NCBI RefSeq assembly: GCF_902459465.1
Contig: NC_047062.1
Coordinates: 26,653,866-26,717,865 of the forward strand
Length of the DNA stretch: 64,000 bases
DNA from: Asterias rubens
Taxonomy: Eukaryota > Echinodermata > Asteroidea > Forcipulatida > Asteriidae
Direction of reading: 5' to 3'
The number at the start of each line of letters is the position of its first letter. The stretch's first letter is position 1. A program made the position numbers and the translations under genes. The notes under the pieces were generated by a model that had not been told where the DNA came from, made no database searches, and was given only the letters and a program-made list of their open reading frames with translations. Shown here in pieces: positions 35,415-45,700 of the stretch.

Positions 35415-38254
35415 AAGCTGACTTTATTGTAATCTACTGGTGTTTGGACTCCAACCCCTTCCTCAATGGAGATTGGACAGAACTGTAAATCTACTAAATC
35501 TTTAAGCGGGAAAATCTTGGACTTTTGCGTTTTAATCGTTTTTCGCTGTGATGTCGTGTGTTTTTTATTATAAGAGTTGTGCCTTTGGGCGAATTATGTT
35601 TGCCAAAATCTAAAATTCTTTTAAATCGATATTTTAGAATGATATACATTAAAAATAAAGGCCTTCTAAAAGAATATTTTTTACTAGGAGTATAATAAGA
35701 ACGATTTTTTTTTAGCAAAATTACTAGATGACCTTAAACCGAGCACAAATATTTTTGTATCAGGTGAAAAGGTTTAATTCGCCTGTAACTTGATGAACCA
35801 TCGCATACCTGTCTAGGATTTAAAACACGATTCAAGTAACATACATATAACTCGCATACATATAACTCATAGGTATTGAAAGCCAAAGCTTGTTCTCGAC
35901 CTTGTAATGATATGACAAGAATGTATAAACCATTAATTGCAATGTTTTACTTTCTCAAGTTGATTTTACGAGAAAAAGATACTTGCCTTCTGAGTGTAAC
36001 ACATCGGATAACAAAATGGACAAAGCTAAGAGGAATAAAAGAATTGTTTGCGTACTTATTGATGCTTTCGACATAACCAAATCAATGATGAATACATTCT
36101 TATTCGTCAGGTTTAGCAATAGTCTGCCTTTCAATGAACTTCATAGTCAAAGAGATCCTGAGTAAACTGATGTTTCAAACATAAATACATAAATCATAAA
36201 AGTATGCAGTGCCTGCATTAGGGACTTTGGTCCATGTTTCGGAGTAAAAACCCTTATTTTGGGTCGAATGGCTTATCTTATAGGGGTTTTTCTTTAGACA
36301 AGGGTATTGTGGAAGACTTATCTTTCTTATGGCAGTTTTTAAACTTGTGTACTTCCCTAGACTACGGCTGATAAAGAGGGTTTTTATATTTGAAGTTTTA
36401 AAATAAATAGTGTGGGCAAAACGTTTAAAATATTGAATGATGTTGATTTTCACCAGGCATGTTTATACTTGGTATTGTATAGGCAAATGTTGTTGCTATA
36501 CAGCTTAAGATATTTTTGATAAAGTAGATCTATGTTATTGCTGCAATAAACAGGACATATCCGTTCACAGGAACTTAACTATTAAACTACAGGTTTCTTG
36601 GTACTGTGTTGATTCATTATACGTCATCGGATATTTAAAGGCATTTTGCTAGGCTTGATTGTGTTGGGAGACATCAAGTAGAGATTCAACCAAAAAATAT
36701 GATTTCCTTTTTAAAGAAAGACCTCGTAAGAGTCTCATTTGAACGGAGGAGATACCTTATCTGTAATCCCTATTGTCCTTTTTTTTTAGGCCGAGAGGGT
36801 GCACCTCACTTGAATACTGATAAAAGAGTCACCAAACCTCATAAATAAAATGTGTAAAACCAAAACCTTTGTCTGTAAGTCAATTTGAATTTCGCTGCTC
36901 TTTGGAGGATTGTTGAAAATGGTACTGTACCCCATGGGTTGTTGAATTTTAGCCTAGTTCAAAAAAATGTGTGTACACGAGCCCTCTGAAATATAGGGGC
37001 GCCATATTTTGCTGACAAATATTAAATAGGGGCCACAGAATTTGTTCATGGATGTTTCCATTTCCAACCATTTACGTACACAAAAGAGACAACATGAAAA
37101 GTTTAGTTGTAAGCAATATATTTGTGGTGCACCCTCAAACGAGCACTCCCACATAGAAGAAACCGGCAAAGGACGTTAATGGTATTGTCCCCTTGGAATA
37201 CACAACGTCATTATAAATCTGTGCTACAAAAAGGGAACCAACACACTAAAGTTTCGCACATTGTTTCTGTCAACCAAACTTTGCTTTCAATCAGATCAAA
37301 CCTTGATTTTGAAAATGCAAACAAAAAAATACGAAGAATTTTTCTATTTTCATGTTGGTCGGATGAAAGGATAACATAACAACTCTTGAATCGCTAATGA
37401 ACTAATAAAGGTAAAACTGCTCTCTACACTTCAATTGAAAAGGCGGATTTTGTTCAATGGATGTTGAATAACTAATGGTTAATGATTAAAATGCCTTTAC
37501 ATAGGATGAGTTTAAAGAAAACCAATCAATGGAATGCGTTTATGTTTCATTTGAGCTTTTCTCAACGAAATTGCTAGTAGGCCTACAGATTAGGAATAAA
37601 CAAGGTTAACAATTATAGATTAAACAGTTTTATGGCATTTGCCGTGAATGAATCCGTGACAGGTTACCGCAGAGAGTAACCAATGGTTGATCTAAAAATC
37701 TCTTCAACAGCCAATGACAACGTGTCATAGGTGTGAACCTCCCTTGACACCTCTTTCAGCATTTTTTATTGAAAGGAATATGGAATTCAAGTGAACGTGG
37801 GATAAGCTTTGTTGAAAGCATTCTATAGCCGGCACTCCTTCTAAACTTAAACAATGTAAAAAAGAAAAGAAAAAAAAAGAACGGGAACAGAGGATCAGCA
37901 TCCAGGGTTCGGAAGAGGTTACCGCAATTCGGCTGCAACTATACCGTCCAATAATAAATGACCTTCACCTCACGCCCACCAATGGAATTAGACTTGAGTG
38001 ATTGCCAGAATCGCAATACTGTAGCACTCCAGTTGCGAGTATAATCTGATTTCCTTTTGAAGCCATAGGGATAACGCACAAGACATCCTGCCGTGACACA
38101 CTGTAGGCCAACTCTTCAAAGATATCGATTCAACAGGAGGTAAACAATATCAAAATATTTCTCCTTAAAAGTCGTATTTCTCGAGAGATTTCTGTGGAAA
38201 AAAACTTTGCCAATGTGAGGGTTGATATCGTTGCACCCTGAGCCCAAGCCCAGC

Positions 38255-38308
38255 TATGACATAGCATGCTATGTCATAGCATGCTATGACATAGCATGCT
38301 ATGTCATA
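38255..38308. repeat. 54-bp perfect palindrome of nested palindromes
   Basis: The word ATGACATAGCATGCTATGTC is itself nearly palindromic and is repeated with overlap, so the 54-bp block equals its own reverse complement (centre ATAGCATGCTAT). It could extrude as a cruciform. Confidence 0.9.
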
Positions 38309-38339
38309 TGAAGCTCAATTTTATAGAGCTGCTGAACTC

Positions 38340-38690
38340 ATAGATTTGCTTAGCATGAAATTTAATTTAGGTATTTACCCATACACCAATGTGTGTTAGC
38401 ACTGTATACTCAGTACTTTCCCGAGTCCTGTGAATTGCTCGGGTGGGATTCGACCCTTGCAATTCTAGAGCATGCAGTGTCTTACCAACTAGACTACCGA
38501 GATTGCCCGGTAGCTAGAGGCAGTTCGAATCCTATGTTTTGGCAGCGGGCACCGCAACAATAATAGATGTTAAATTTGCATCGGGGATAAAGAATTAATT
38601 TTGGTTTTTACCCATCTACTGAGTATACATGTCAGTGCTAACACACATCGGTGTATGGGTAAAACCCCGATGCAAAGTTATCATTTATTA
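38340..38690 (-). mobile_element. tRNA-derived SINE-like element with inverted flanks
   Basis: On the minus strand, 38430-38520 reads as a tRNA-like head: A-box TAGTCTAGTTGG and B-box GGTCGAATCCC at the usual spacing. Inverted arms lie on both sides: ACCCATACACCAATGTGTG and CACACATCGGTGTATGGGT, plus AGCACTGTATACTCAGTA and its partner TACTGAGTATAC. A relative without the second arm occurs at 50500-50720. Confidence 0.7.
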
Positions 38691-38723
38691 GCATGAAATT
38701 GTTGCCTTGCTAAAAAAAAAAAC

Positions 38724-38832
38724 AGGATTACCAACCAAATTTCCACGTGATTTTCAGGATAAGCAAACAACAACTAATACAGGTAACAAGCAAGATGCAA
38801 CAAATGAAAATTTGGTTGGTAATCCTGTTTTT
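38724..38832. repeat. short inverted repeat
   Basis: CAGGATTACCAACCAAATTT faces AAATTTGGTTGGTAATCCTG across about 65 bp. Non-coding hairpin. Confidence 0.85.
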
Positions 38833-39260
38833 GGTTTTTTTTTTGTATCAAGGAAGAAAGTCTATAATAAGCAAATGTTTGTGCTTAGCAGCTCTTTAAA
38901 ATTGGGCCCTGGTCCTAATGTTTTCCTCTTAGGATAATTGTTGTTGCTGAAGTTTATGTTCCAGGGGTTACACAGAAACCATTGCATAACACTTTACTAT
39001 AACTTCTGAGAGAGTGGGTAGCTGTGATAGAAATCGGTGATGTAAATATAGTTGTCTGTCAAGTAATACACCGTAAGGGAAACTTGCTGGGTAATATTTT
39101 TTAGTAGTTTGGGCTTGAAACTAGAGCCAACCTGTTTGTTCATTTGTTGCCTGTTAATTAAGTCGTTTACTTGATTTAAATGGCGTATAATAAAGCATGT
39201 CTATTATTGTTATTTAGGGGCACTGAACAAAGTTCATTTGTTTTTGCACAATTAGACACT

Positions 39261-39533
39261 ATGGATGACAAAAGGAAAGCAGTTGTAAAAAACGCTGACA
39301 TGTCTGACGACATGCAGAAAGACGTCGTTGATTGCGCGACAATGGCCATGGAGAAATTCAACATCGAGAAGGACATTGCAGCTTACGTTAAGAAGGACAT
39401 GGATAAGAAGTATAACCCCACATGGCACTGCATTGTGGGTAGGAACTTCGGAAGTTACGTCACACACGAGACGAAGCACTTCATTTATTTCTACCTGGGT
39501 CAGGTTGCTTTTCTTCTCTTCAAGTCGGGCTAG
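39261..39533 (+). CDS. dynein light chain LC8-type, copy 4
   Basis: A 90-residue LC8 protein starting [14 protein letters not shown]. It is the most diverged in the helix region ([18 protein letters not shown]) but has the unchanged [15 protein letters not shown] core and [14 protein letters not shown] strand. I chose the ATG at 39261 because it matches the family N-terminus; an earlier in-frame ATG at 39180 precedes a likely acceptor at 39217. Intron-free coding region. A 33-bp minisatellite starts within 10 bp of the stop codon, so the 3' UTR would be repetitive. Confidence 0.95.
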   Translation: MDDKRKAVVKNADMSDDMQKDVVDCATMAMEKFNIEKDIAAYVKKDMDKKYNPTWHCIVGRNFGSYVTHETKHFIYFYLGQVAFLLFKSG

Positions 39534-39539
39534 AGACAC

Positions 39540-39926
39540 GTTGATTGGACATTGAACCTGTCATGCTGATTGGCTGATTGGACATTGAACCTGTCATGCT
39601 GATTGGCTGATTGGACATTGAACCTGCCATGCTGATTGGCTGATTGGACTTTGAACCTGTCAGGCTGATTGGCTGATTGGACATTGAACCAGTCATGCTG
39701 ATTGGCTGATTGGACTTTGAACCTGCCATGCTGGTTGGCTGATTGGACATTCAACCTGTCATGCTGATTGGCTGATTGGACATTGAACCTGCCATGCTGA
39801 TTGGCTGATTGGACGATTGGACATTGAACCAGTCATGCTGATTGGCTGATTGGACATTGAACCTGTCATGCTGATTGGCTAATTGGACTTTGAACCTGCC
39901 ATGCTGATTGGCTGATTGGACATTGA
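39540..39926. repeat. 33-bp minisatellite abutting LC8 copy 4
   Basis: About eleven units of GATTGGCTGATTGGACATTG then AACCTGYCATGCT, with variants (ACATTG/ACTTTG, CTGTC/CTGCC/CAGTC). Each unit carries ATTGGCTGATTGG, two CCAAT-type motifs on the minus strand. Because 33 is a multiple of three, a minus-strand frame of 11-residue repeats stays open; I regard it as a by-product. Confidence 0.95.
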
Positions 39927-42776
39927 AGAAATGTCCACATATTTACATTAAATGTACACAGTTTAAAGATACTGATAGTGGAAAGCTTCCCTTAAAATAT
40001 TACTTTCTGAGGTGCTGAAGTTTTTGAAAAATGAGTAGAAACAATGTCATGAAAATACGTTTTTGATAAAATAATTTGTCTCACGTGAGACGAAAATTAT
40101 TTTCGTGACTTGTTTTAATCATTATCTTCAAACTGTGCAAGTTTAATGTAAATATGTGGACATTTTGTTTTGTTACATAAAAACAGTTCCCATACACTGT
40201 AATGCATAAAGTGGTCTTGCAGTGCATGATTTTCAAGCCCCACTCCCTATTTTGATGCCCAGCTGGCCCCAAATAGTATAAAAACAACAACGAACAACAG
40301 TATTAAAATAGCAAGACTTTGAAGTCGGTGGTTTTCATTTGCCAAAGCCAACCCCCCCCCCCTAGTGCAATTTATAACCGGTAGGTTGTACACTCCACTG
40401 TATTTTTGCTCATGAATATGAGTTTTTGTTATACTGCGTAAATTTTAACGCTGTTTTATTTTTTAAGTAATGTCAAATATAGTTCGCATGAACGCAAATA
40501 TGTAATTCACTCTTGTACTATTTTCATAAGTTTAATACTATAGGTACATTAATGTTGTATCAATCAAAACTGTGTTAATAATATACATATTGCTGTGTTT
40601 CTAACTTCCTTATACTCATTATAAAGCTACGTGTAAACAGAACTAACAATAAAGCAAAGTTCAGCAGATTGACAAAATGCAAATTTTGAACATTGGACGC
40701 ATTAATAATACAAAACGCTAAGAAAGAAGCCCTATCGAGTGCCAAAACCATAATATGATTTTAACAACCTCGCAATGAAGTAAGTATGATTACAATACCT
40801 CTTATATTTACTTGAGTTGTCTTGGCTATTATCAGTAAAACTTGTCTTATTAGATTCAGCAAGATGGCAGCAGAGATGTTCAGTACGTGTTTGGCGATAT
40901 CTCGTACTGACTCGTGGCACAAATTTAAGTCCATGTTACAAGAGGCAAATTCTGCCAACCAGTTACATGCAATCACTTCATCCACATTTTAGTTGTGCTA
41001 CTGTTTTCATGGGAAATAGTTACAGAACTTGCCTCGAGTGACAAGGCCTTTATGATGCCGCGGCGACGTTGGTTAGGGTTCGCGGCATTGTACGTTGTAC
41101 TGTAACAAGAATGCACGAACAAAAGGTCAACGAAATACCTTTCTTTGAAATTCAAACCAAAGGTATTTTTTCATGGATAGAGGTTCCCACAGTTCGGTCG
41201 GCGCCCCTCTGTGACAGGGGATAATACCATAGTTCAGAACCCATTTATAACCATTAACCATTATAGGCCTAGTAGTATAGTTACCGTTGCGTGTGACGAT
41301 GTGACCTCTGACGTCACACGAAAACCATAACATGATTCGCGGCAGCCAACTAGAAAGAGTGTGCAATCTTACCATGACTATGCCCGGCGAAACATGACGT
41401 ATACAGTGTTTTTTCAACAGAGGGCGGAAGTTGAATGTAAACATAGGTCACATCGTCTATACACACCCCTTCTCGTATAAAGCGGTTTGCTACTAGAACA
41501 CTTTACGCCAAAGTCAAGGAGGAACACGTTGCCTTGGATCGGTCAAGTTGGTCTTTGAAAAGCGTTTGTAACCGTTTCTTATAAAATGGACCGGTTAGAA
41601 AGATGTTTTAAAAGTAGAATACAATGATTCACGCAAAGTTGCCTCGAAATTGCGTGGTTTTACTTCTAATTTGCGAACTAACACGGGTCGGCCATCATGG
41701 GAGTGACTCCCCACATAAAATTAATGACCGACGGTGTTAGTCGACGAATCATTATAATTCTACTTTTAAAATATCTGTCTTATCATATATATAACAAACG
41801 TTACAAACGCTTTTCAAAGCCCAACTCGACCGATCCAAGGCAGTGTTCCTACCTTACGATCACTCCCAGGAAAATCCCGTGAGTTTTTAACCCCACCGCC
41901 ACTATCCCAATTTGGTAACTCCCGGGGGTACTACATGTATATCCAGATTTCACAGTCATTTCCCAGAAAACCTTCGGGACGGAACTTTTGGTCGACCTTT
42001 TCACGCTACATGAAACCTCCCGGGAAAGTTTCCCGGGAAATAACATAAAATATTCCAAGGAAATAATTCATGCTAATAATTATTTTGAGCAATAACCAAT
42101 AGTGTCCATTGTTTTTAAGGGAGTATCTTGGGGTAAAACGTTTTTCCATGAGACGACCGTGCATTTATTGCTGGAAAATGGTGCTCACGGGAGTCACCAA
42201 ATTGGGATGGTGAGCCGTGGCAATCCGCATTAGATTGCATTGATTGGTTTTGTTTATACCCGCTGACGCAATAGAGCTTCAATGTTCAATGCTGGCAGCG
42301 TTTCTTTAGTGATTTAAATTCGCCTTTCATTGAGTTATGCATAGCCATAGTAGGCCTAATAATGCTGCGAACATGCAACGGGTCACTTTGCTCCAGTGCA
42401 GGAGGGGAGAAATCATTCGGCCAAAAATGTCATCGATTTATGCAGAAATAGTGATGCAATGCTATTACGGTTTAATCCATTCCCATAAATCTTCCTGGAA
42501 ATATTTTTTTTAATTATTCAGATAATTACAAAAACGTACTATTCATCTCCTTTTCAGAGCCTGCTGGGGACGAGACACGCCACGTCCAAAAAAATCATGT
42601 CAAAATCACACGAAAGAGGGCGCACTATAAAGCTATTGTTGAGAAGTGAAACCGCTAACAAACAAACGTTTTCGCGCGGTTTCTTGATTAGCTGAAAAGT
42701 GGTGTTCACTCGGGAACTCGACTGGTTGCTAAAACATAATTTCAAACACTTAAAGTAAAAAGCAAGCGAACACAAA
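39927..42776. other. region between the LC8 cluster and NAA40
   Basis: No recognised gene. Holds a foldback MITE at 41519-41853, the remnant right end of a TTAA MITE (ACCAATAGTGTCCATTG) at about 42090-42115, and a C-run near 40355. Confidence 0.55.
41519..41853. mobile_element. foldback MITE of the GATCCAAGGCA family
   Basis: Left end GGAACACGTTGCCTTGGATC and right end GATCCAAGGCAGTGTTCC are mutual inverses. Internally CGAAATTGCGTGGTTTTAC, TCGGCCATCATGG and a matching ATTAATGACCGACGG are seen. The foldback runs through most of the element. No clean target duplication; it appears inserted into an older MITE whose right end survives at 42090-42115. Confidence 0.75.
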
Positions 42777-45700
42777 ATGGGAGTAAGTATGTCTATTTCT
42801 ATATGCTTTTTGTAGCTAGTGTAGGTAGCTTGATAGGTCTAGATTGCGCCTAGTTTACCATGAATGATTTGGTTACCATCCATCATCCATACCAATTACC
42901 ATACATGTTGATGTTTATGATGGTTTGGTTTGTGCACCACCGACGGCCAACCAGCAACCCTCAAACCAAAAGGCCAATCCACTTCGTATAATTGGCCCCG
43001 AGCTGCCCAGCGACAATGCAATCATATTTACATTATTGTTTTCATTCTCGGACATGTCGGAAGACTTCCGTATCCTGACACCACTTCTTTACATCATAAA
43101 AAAGGAATATCTTATTAATTTTAAGTGGTGGCAGGACGCAAATTGTTACACTTATTGCAAGTGTTTGGTGGGGTAGGCCTTATCAATCACATGTATGCTT
43201 AGCCCAGGTTGGACTCCAGTGGCACTGACCATGGAGGTTAATTCTACCTCCATGCACTGACTAACGTCCTACCACTGGCACATAATATAGACCTAGGGCT
43301 AGGGTAGGTCTATATTAATTATTATGTTCCGGCTAGTCACTAGTCAGCTAGTGTACATGGTGTAAAAGTTAGTAGTAGTAGGCCTAACCTAAAGTGTCCC
43401 CCCCCCCCCTCCCCCTCGCCCTTGGCCTAATTCAAATAAGTTTTTATTAGTGAGACTGAGAATGAGAGTGAAACTTTCAAATTGAAAAGATCTCTCTCAA
43501 GTTCTCAACAATCCTAGACAACTCGCTCATGATAAAGAAGTTGTGCACACGCTGTCATAAATATGTTAAAGAAATTAATGGACATCATTAATCATATTCA
43601 TATAGCGAGAAACATGGACCGATCACAATGTTTGTTTTTTAAAAAAATACCAAGGTTTTATGGGGCTCCCTAAACAATTTCATAACAATGGTATGATAAA
43701 TTGCTATAACCATGACAACTGGGTTGGTACCGATTTCACAGATCTTACCCGCAGCTAACACATGACATAGGATTTTGAACTGCCTCCAGCCACATGGCCG
43801 GCTCAGTGGTCTACTGTAATGGTAGGATAACTTTCCGTATGGCGCCACCACTTTTTCACTTATTTTTACAAAAGGGGATATCTCATTGAGGTAAACTAAA
43901 TACTATATTATTTCATATAGAATGAAAAAGTGGTGGCGCCATACCATACGGAAACTTTTCTTAATGGTAAAACATCAGTCCACAAAGGCTTTGGGAATGA
44001 ATGTGGGTTCAAATCCCACTCGAGTCATTTGCCTGTGGATTTTTTCTCACAACTCTTGAAAGTACTGATTATTCAGTGCTTTATAATATACACATCGATG
44101 CAAAACTCACATCTATTAATTTTTTTTTTTTTTTTATTGTAGAGAAAATCAGCCAAAGGAAAAGAGAAGAAAATGAGAAGGAAAGAGGTAAGAAAGACTA
44201 AGGAAATGTAGGAAATTTTTGAAAGGGTTTATAACAAATATTTATATTTCTTAAGCTAGGTAGAGTCAACAGAGAGAACACTTTCTATTGCAGAACAAAA
44301 TCTGTAAAAAGAATTAGCAAATTTTCAGTTGACAATTGCACTGTTTGAGTGTTAGTTTTGTTTGTTTATTTGTCGGTTTTTTCTTTCTGGGGTTGGTTTG
44401 AACGTTCTGCATATTTTGAAAACTGGACATATCCTGACCTATATATATAACACTTTATAGGATGTCATGGCCAAGAGGTTTCGAGCATCAAATTCAAGAT
44501 CTGGTGGTTAAGTCATCAGAGTGTGGATCCGATTCCTGGTCATGACACTTGTGTCCTTGAGCAAGATGCTTCTCTTCACCCATGGGGTATAAATGGGTAC
44601 CTGCAAGGGTAGAGGTTGATATTGGGTTTGGAAAAGCCACTGGGGCGCCGCAGCAGCTCAGGACAGTGTACTCCCCAGGGAGCTGAGAAAGATTAAAGGG
44701 ACGCTATTCGCCTTTATGACCAGGGCATTAATGTAAAGCGCATTGAGACGGTTGTTGTGAAATGCAATTTGTAATTATTAGTATTATTTTTATTATTGAG
44801 ATGTGATTGTGATAGCGTTAATTATAAGTACTCATTATTATTATGTATATCTTGTTTGGTTGTAGGAGCAGGCCATTATTGCAGTATCTAAAGCTGCTGT
44901 AGATGAAGCTAATAAGCTGACTGACCCCATGGCTAATCTATTACCATTCAAGAAATACAACAGGAATGGGTGAGCTACATTGGTTTTATCTCATCATTAG
45001 CTTTTATTATACCATAACAAAATAGACAGATCCACCAACCATATTAGTCACAAATCCTCCAAAATTGGATTCAGGAAAATGACTGACTTTTTAGATTGTG
45101 GTTTGCAAACGACTTGTACCAAAATGCTCATAGCGACCAGACAGAGTTTGTATCAAAATGTCCAAAGCAGACGGAAATAGCTTGCACCGAAAAACCCATG
45201 GCGGCTGCAATAAATGGCTGCAAGATCTGACCAACCAATATTTCCAGAGATGCCAAGTAGTACGATTTTGTCGTATTTTGTACGATAAAAATAGTAAAAT
45301 ACGATAATACGATCACCCATGGTGAAATACGATATTTTGAAAATTAATACTAACGTTTTTTCCTCTTTTTTTGACAACCAAACTATCTGAATAAAACTTG
45401 CCTTTTCATCCACAAAATGTAAAATATTGTATTTACCGTTATTCAGGAAATAAAAACGAATTATTCAACCTTCAAATTTGAGTGCTTGTCGTTTATTTTG
45501 ACTAACTGGAGGCGAAAGTCCAGCCGTGAAACTGAAACAACGAATAATACACATATGCGTCCGTGCTTCATGCTGTGTGCAGTATTTGCCAAGTAGACTT
45601 GATTCAAGTCCTGCGAGGTCACTGTCCAATGTTGGTTGGTGGATGCAGCGTTAGGCAATGGAAAAAGGGCTTTGCACAGGACTTGATTAGGACTTGAGTC

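Larger units (their letters stand above)
35415..39217. other. region between LC8 copies 3 and 4
   Basis: No recognised coding sequence. Contains the 54-bp palindrome at 38255-38308, a SINE-like composite at 38340-38690 and a hairpin at 38724-38832. A non-coding first exon for copy 4 may end near 38142 (CAACAGGAG/GTAAAC), but this is weak. Confidence 0.5.

Noticed and set aside
39180-39260. N-terminal extension of LC8 copy 4 from the ATG at 39180
   Set aside because: The extension crosses a likely splice acceptor (TATTTAG at 39217) and does not resemble the family; the ATG at 39261 matches the usual start.
20401-39533. LC8 copies as processed retropseudogenes because they lack coding introns
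   Set aside because: All four frames are intact, cores are unchanged, and copies 1 and 2 have TATA boxes and probable 5' UTR introns, which retrocopies would lack.
39520-39754. Minus-strand protein of 11-residue repeats (SNQPISMTGSM)
   Set aside because: Generated by the 33-bp minisatellite; no initiation context or homologue, and it overlaps the LC8 copy 4 3' end.
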